From: Psychromicrobium silvestre
GTDB taxonomy: Bacteria > Actinomycetota > Actinomycetes > Actinomycetales > Micrococcaceae
Length of the DNA stretch: 64,000 bases
NCBI RefSeq assembly: GCF_013408295.1
Contig: NZ_JACBYQ010000001.1
Location: 1,240,001-1,304,000, forward strand
Reading direction: 5' to 3'
Below the pieces are notes generated by a model. It was not told the origin of the DNA and made no database searches. It worked only from the letters and a program-made list of their open reading frames with translations. This document shows positions 60,889 through 64,000 of the stretch, piece after piece. The translations under genes were made by a program, and so were the position numbers. Each line of letters starts with the position of its first letter. Within the stretch, counting starts at the first letter, position 1.

Positions 60889-62091
60889 CTACCCCAGCGT
60901 GACCTTCGGCTCCCCTAGCCCGGTCAGCCCCGCTCCCCCGTAGCTACAACTGCCGCCGGTCCCGGCGTTGTAGGCCTGGCGTAGGCAATTGCGCAGCGCT
61001 AACTGGCCCCAATAGTTCGGGTGCAGTGATTCCTGAATGTAGTAGTCGCTCACGGCGGTGCTGACCGTGCGAATCTCATTGATCCACTCGCTGACGTCCA
61101 CGGCACCCGGGCTCTGCCAACTGCTCAGTCCGGAGTTATTGAGCTTCTTGGTCCCAGCCCCACACAGGGTGTGCCCGGCGAAAAGTTTTGAGACGTCCAA
61201 TAACTGCACATTGCTCAGACCGGAGGCGGTCATTCCGTTTTTCACGGTCGCGTTGATGGTGGGCAGCGCGCTCTGCGCGGCCCAGTCCAGATCCTTGTTC
61301 CAAAATCCGCAACCGTAGGTGCTCTGCCTACTGTAGCCGGATTCGGAATAGGCAATATTCGCACTGGTGGGTAGCGGTTGCGGGTAATTTTGCAGCACAA
61401 TCCGGTAATCCGAAGGCGCGTACCCCGCCGAACTCATCGCGGTATTGATGTTCTTCAACCCGGCAGCAATCTTGGCTACCACCGCAGCAAGGTTCGCAGT
61501 GCTGAAGTTGCTCAGCACGGTGCTGTCGTCCTTGCAATAGCTTGGCGCCCAGGAAAAGGAAGTCAGGAATTTTGTCACGCAGGTGGTCACCACATCGGCA
61601 AAGTTCAGGTCATTACCCCCGATGGACACAGCGACCATACTGACTTTGTGGCTTTTGGCGAAGTTCTGCAGGGCAAGCGCCTGCCCAATATTGCCTTTAC
61701 CGTCGTCGTAGAAGTCCAGCCCCGGCTTGAAATAGCCGCTAGAACTGGTGTGGGTTGAAGTGGTGGCACCCGAACAAGCCAGGTTCGCCGCATTGGCTGA
61801 GAACTTGATCTCCGCCGAACCTGAACGGTGACAACGTTCGATCGATTCCGAGCTCCCCGCATCCAGATAGGCACCGCTGCCCAGCGCATCCACTTGGCTG
61901 GCCTGACTGGAATTCCCAGCCCAGCGTCCGCCTTCCCCGGAGATATAAGAGTCGCCAACGCTGACCACCCAGTTAGCTCCCGACGGCGGAGCAGCCTGAG
62001 CCGGTAGGGCTAGGCCTATCGAGAGGGTCAGGGAGGCAGTTGTCGCTGCCGCGAACAAAGCCAGGGCACGCAGAATAATTGGTTTTCTCAT
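60889..62091 (-). CDS. secreted SGNH/GDSL hydrolase
   Basis: 400 residues from ATG 62091 (an ATG five codons upstream also possible; GAGGA directly precedes it). Signal peptide (ILRALALFAAATTASLTLSIGLALPAQA). Block I GDSYISGEGGRW with nucleophile Ser, block III GGNDLNF, and block V ESLHPNYWGQ with Asp/His pair in DYYIQESLHPN. Six or more Cys (CHRSG, LACSG, CVTKF, YCKDD, GCGFW, LCGAG, NCLRQ, SCSYG) suggest disulfides in the exported enzyme. Esterase or lipase, substrate unknown. Confidence 0.9.
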   Translation of the reverse strand: MRKPIILRALALFAAATTASLTLSIGLALPAQAAPPSGANWVVSVGDSYISGEGGRWAGNSSQASQVDALGSGAYLDAGSSESIERCHRSGSAEIKFSANAANLACSGATTSTHTSSSGYFKPGLDFYDDGKGNIGQALALQNFAKSHKVSMVAVSIGGNDLNFADVVTTCVTKFLTSFSWAPSYCKDDSTVLSNFSTANLAAVVAKIAAGLKNINTAMSSAGYAPSDYRIVLQNYPQPLPTSANIAYSESGYSRQSTYGCGFWNKDLDWAAQSALPTINATVKNGMTASGLSNVQLLDVSKLFAGHTLCGAGTKKLNNSGLSSWQSPGAVDVSEWINEIRTVSTAVSDYYIQESLHPNYWGQLALRNCLRQAYNAGTGGSCSYGGAGLTGLGEPKVTLG

Positions 62092-62225
62092 TGAAGTTCG
62101 GTCCATTCCTCGTTGAATTGACTGCTGCTTTCAATCAGTAAGTTACTCAGCGGAGCCTACCGGCAAGTGTCCTCGGGGTAAACAGCCAGGGTTTCTTAGT
62201 CTCAGCACCCGACTAGACTTCTCAG

Positions 62226-62771
62226 ATGAAGAATCTAAATCCTGTTACGACTCATTTAGCTCTTCATCCCGAACTGGAGTTCTGCTCTCGGGAGGTATTT
62301 CTGCCGCTGGGCCTGGATTGTTCAGAGGTAGTTCCCGACCCTGAAGCACGCGAATATGCGGGTCACACCTTGCGGCTAGGGACCAAGCAGGTGGTTTTTC
62401 GCGTCGCGAAAACGACCCCGACCAAAGCGGGTCAATTCGTCACCCTTTGGCAACGATCCGTCAATGGACCGATCCGCCCCTTCGGGGAGGCTGGACGCTA
62501 CGGCCTGTTCCTGGTGGCCGCGCGCCACGACGAGCGCAGAGGGCTTTTCATTTTCTCAGCCGAAGCATTGGAGGGAGCCGGGGTTCTCAGCGTCGCGGGG
62601 CGGGAAGGGAAACGTGCTTTCCGGCTCTACTCCCCTTGGGACACAGACCTAAACCGGCAAGCACAGCGGACGCAGCGCTGGCAGGCAGAGCATTATCTGG
62701 ACCTTCCGCTGGGCGAAGCTGACCTTGCATCGACCGGTAGGGCTCGGACCTTATTCTCTGCGGTCCGATAG
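62226..62771 (+). CDS. MepB-family protein
   Basis: 181 residues. The landmarks CSREVFLPLGLDCSEVVPDPEAREYAGHTLRLG, KTTPTKAGQFVTLWQRS and GLFLVAARHDERRGLFIFS match the MepB family (named after a gene in the S. aureus mepRAB operon, biochemical role unknown). Small cytoplasmic protein, no Cys-metal motif. The next 145 bases hold no gene. No mepA-like neighbour, so no role in efflux can be claimed. Confidence 0.85.
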   Translation: MKNLNPVTTHLALHPELEFCSREVFLPLGLDCSEVVPDPEAREYAGHTLRLGTKQVVFRVAKTTPTKAGQFVTLWQRSVNGPIRPFGEAGRYGLFLVAARHDERRGLFIFSAEALEGAGVLSVAGREGKRAFRLYSPWDTDLNRQAQRTQRWQAEHYLDLPLGEADLASTGRARTLFSAVR

Positions 62772-62939
62772 TCTCGCGACGGCGAGCTAACTTTCGCGCC
62801 TTAGCCGCCCGCCGTCGTCGTTCCCTCCATGACGGTTCGTTGACCTCCACTGAAATTTAGGTTCGAAGCTTGAGCTAAAGCATCTGAACAGACACATCAG
62901 CTGAAAGGAACAGGCCATGACCACGCAGACCATCACCAT

Positions 62940-63434
62940 GTGCAACTCTTTGCGGACGCCTGGAACAACCCACATTTCACCCGATACGAAATCCCCGGCG
63001 TAGACCTCAACAGGGTTCTTGCTAAGGAGTACGGCCTGGTGATCGAGCAGATTCACCTGGATCACCTTCGGCAGGTAGCTACCTCGATAGAGGCGGGCCA
63101 GTACCCCGACCGGAACGGCAAGATACACCACCGAGGCGAAGGACAGCCGATCTTCCATATAGTGCACTCGGTTGCCGGCTCCGAAAAGCAACTACGCAAT
63201 CAATGGTTCATTGTGCACGAGACCGAGAAACCAGAGCCCCTCCGGATCGTGCCCTTCGAGGAAATGGCTCGCAGACACCGGCTTCCCAGATACCTGGAGG
63301 TTTACATCCAGCGGCACCTGGGCATCAAACTCAGTCGAAATGACAGCTCAGAGCCACGGCGACAACCATCGCGTGGTTGCCACCTCAGGCACAACGAACT
63401 GAATTACTTCCCTAGTTTGGAAGCCAACTGCTGA
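62940..63434 (+). pseudogene. unrecognised gene, probably truncated at both ends
   Basis: Open frame of 164 codons from a GTG; the last 25 or so codons read antisense over the WXG100 pseudogene, so the original 3' end seems replaced. AAAGGA and ATG stand at 62904-62919 in another frame, which stops after 28 codons; a single frameshift near 62940 would join them. Residues such as FADAWNNPHFTRYEIPGVDLNRVLAKEYGLV and PLRIVPFEEMARRHRLP look like true protein, but no family was recognised. Best described as a remnant with uncertain limits. Confidence 0.45.
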
Positions 63435-63690
63435 TCGACGGACCCCAAGGTCTGAGCAGCATGACGCAGGTAAGCCGCTAGGCCTTCCAAACCACTCACG
63501 GCTTGCTGTGCACCCTGAGTAAACTGAACATACTCGACCTCAAGCGCCTTCGAAGAGCTATCGGTCACATAGTCGGAAGCGGCCGAGGACTGAATCTAAC
63601 GTCGCAACTCAGAAAGCTTCTCCCCCAATCAGTACGCCGTTATCCAACTGAGTACCGGCCGCTTCCAGCTCACCATAAGAAACATTCAAA
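63404..63690 (-). pseudogene. decayed WXG100 gene
   Basis: Read on the minus strand, it aligns almost base for base with the intact WXG100 gene at 18052-18348: start of homology TTGAATGTTTCTTATGGTGAG, end AAACTAGGGAAGTAA. The ATG is gone, one base is lost near the GATAACGG stretch, giving a shifted frame that stops early, and a CAG of the intact copy is TAG here. No gene product is expected. It lies inverted relative to the intact copy. Confidence 0.85.
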
Positions 63691-63729
63691 ACGTCGTCCA
63701 ACAACACATCCTTCACATCGATTACTTGC

Positions 63730-64000
63730 TTATGGAACCTGAAACTCTTCGATACGCGCGTCGGTCAGGTCAAACTCTTGGAGGAATACCAAGGCGCGCT
63801 CGCTAATGATCAATCGCGCCCGACCGGGTTCAAAGAAAAAGTCATCCTGAGCGAATGTTCCTTTTATGTCTAGCCAGACGAGCTCCGGAATCTCCACATT
63901 TTTTTCTCGCATCGCTCGCGTACCGTTCTCGGAGATGCTGAGGTACATGTCTTTGAGTTCAAATCCAGTCAATCCGCTGTTGGAGAGGCTGTCGGCCAGT
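63730..64000 (-). CDS. C-terminal part of a probable immunity protein (Imm11/Imm43-like)
   Basis: At least 89 codons open to the right edge; the true start lies outside the window (an internal TTG at 63972 is unlikely). Visible: SLSNSGLTGFELKDMYLS, ELVWLDIKGTF and the end DARIEEFQVP. The pattern 'L-x-x-SGLTGFE' near the end of a short acidic protein fits the Imm11/Imm43-type immunity families of contact-dependent toxins. It ends 39 bases before the WXG100 pseudogene on the same strand. Assignment is tentative. Confidence 0.55.
   Translation of the reverse strand, partial: LADSLSNSGLTGFELKDMYLSISENGTRAMREKNVEIPELVWLDIKGTFAQDDFFFEPGRARLIISERALVFLQEFDLTDARIEEFQVP

Noticed and set aside
62787-63191. 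134-codon minus-strand open frame near the right end with hydrophobic stretch
   Set aside because: Opposes the 62940 frame, which has more protein-like composition and the ribosome-site remnant; no family recognised for this one.
1-64000. Search by eye for tRNA, rRNA, CRISPR arrays, transposase or integrase genes
   Set aside because: None was recognised; the repeats found are short palindromes or tandem units and do not show CRISPR spacing. A covariance-model search for tRNA and a transposase profile search would be decisive.

Overview
The window looks like a chromosomal segment of a Gram-positive actinobacterium, most likely of the Micrococcaceae (Arthrobacter / Renibacterium / Psychromicrobium type). 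Reasons: a SAM-IV riboswitch in front of metY-metX, a DtxR-type iron box in front of efeUOB, gatCAB, a WXG100 protein, an actinobacterial hut cluster, PspA next to a TPM-domain protein, and a GC content that looks near 60% by eye (not computed). No tRNA, rRNA, CRISPR array, insertion sequence or integrase was recognised. Genus assignment is inference.

Layout. 1-6.1 kb: 3' end of an SGNH hydrolase, a small membrane protein, the methionine genes metY-metX read leftward from the riboswitch, a VOC protein, a CPBP protease and a histidine phosphatase. 6.1-10.6 kb: efeU-efeO-efeB iron uptake. 10.6-15.1 kb: a leftward five-gene amino-sugar operon (SIS isomerase, ROK kinase, PfkB-type kinase, class II aldolase, DeoR regulator) that could take a hexosamine to triose phosphates. 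15.2-17.9 kb: TetR-MFS-SDR. 18.0-22.8 kb: an accessory locus with a WXG100 protein, a 757-residue alpha/beta hydrolase with an ESX-like N-terminus, two tandemly duplicated lipoproteins, a small helical protein and a membrane protein. 22.8-30.6 kb: histidine degradation (hutH divergent from an IclR regulator, then hutU, an M20 amidohydrolase, hutF, hutI). 30.7-34.1 kb: tdh-kbl threonine degradation with a divergent LysR. 34.2-40.3 kb: a LacI-controlled CUT1 sugar ABC importer with a Gfo/Idh/MocA dehydrogenase and no ATPase gene. 40.5-46.1 kb: PP2C phosphatase, gatCAB, GNAT, lipid kinase. 46.2-52.1 kb: J-domain protein, trmL, two tandem methyltransferases, a TipA-type MerR regulator, etfBA. 52.2-59.5 kb: ABC pair, HtrA-like protease, TPM protein, PspA. 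59.5-64 kb: MFS, secreted SGNH hydrolase, mepB, then a decayed accessory patch: an unrecognised truncated gene, a WXG100 pseudogene and the 3' part of a probable immunity protein.

How parts fit together. The 18-22.8 kb locus is the best candidate for an undescribed system: a probable type VII substrate pair in which the large protein carries a GHSYGG hydrolase site and is followed by two near-identical surface lipoproteins, an arrangement expected of a toxin with duplicated extracytoplasmic immunity (inference). A paralogue of its WXG100 gene lies as a pseudogene in inverted orientation 45 kb away, beside an immunity-like gene, so both ends of the window touch the same family of accessory loci. 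Several catabolic operons carry recognisable operators: an 18-bp LacI palindrome with CG centre, an IclR palindrome at hut, and a MerR-type 19-bp-spacer promoter. A dispersed palindromic element with a GAGTGTGGAG core occurs twice in intergenic DNA.
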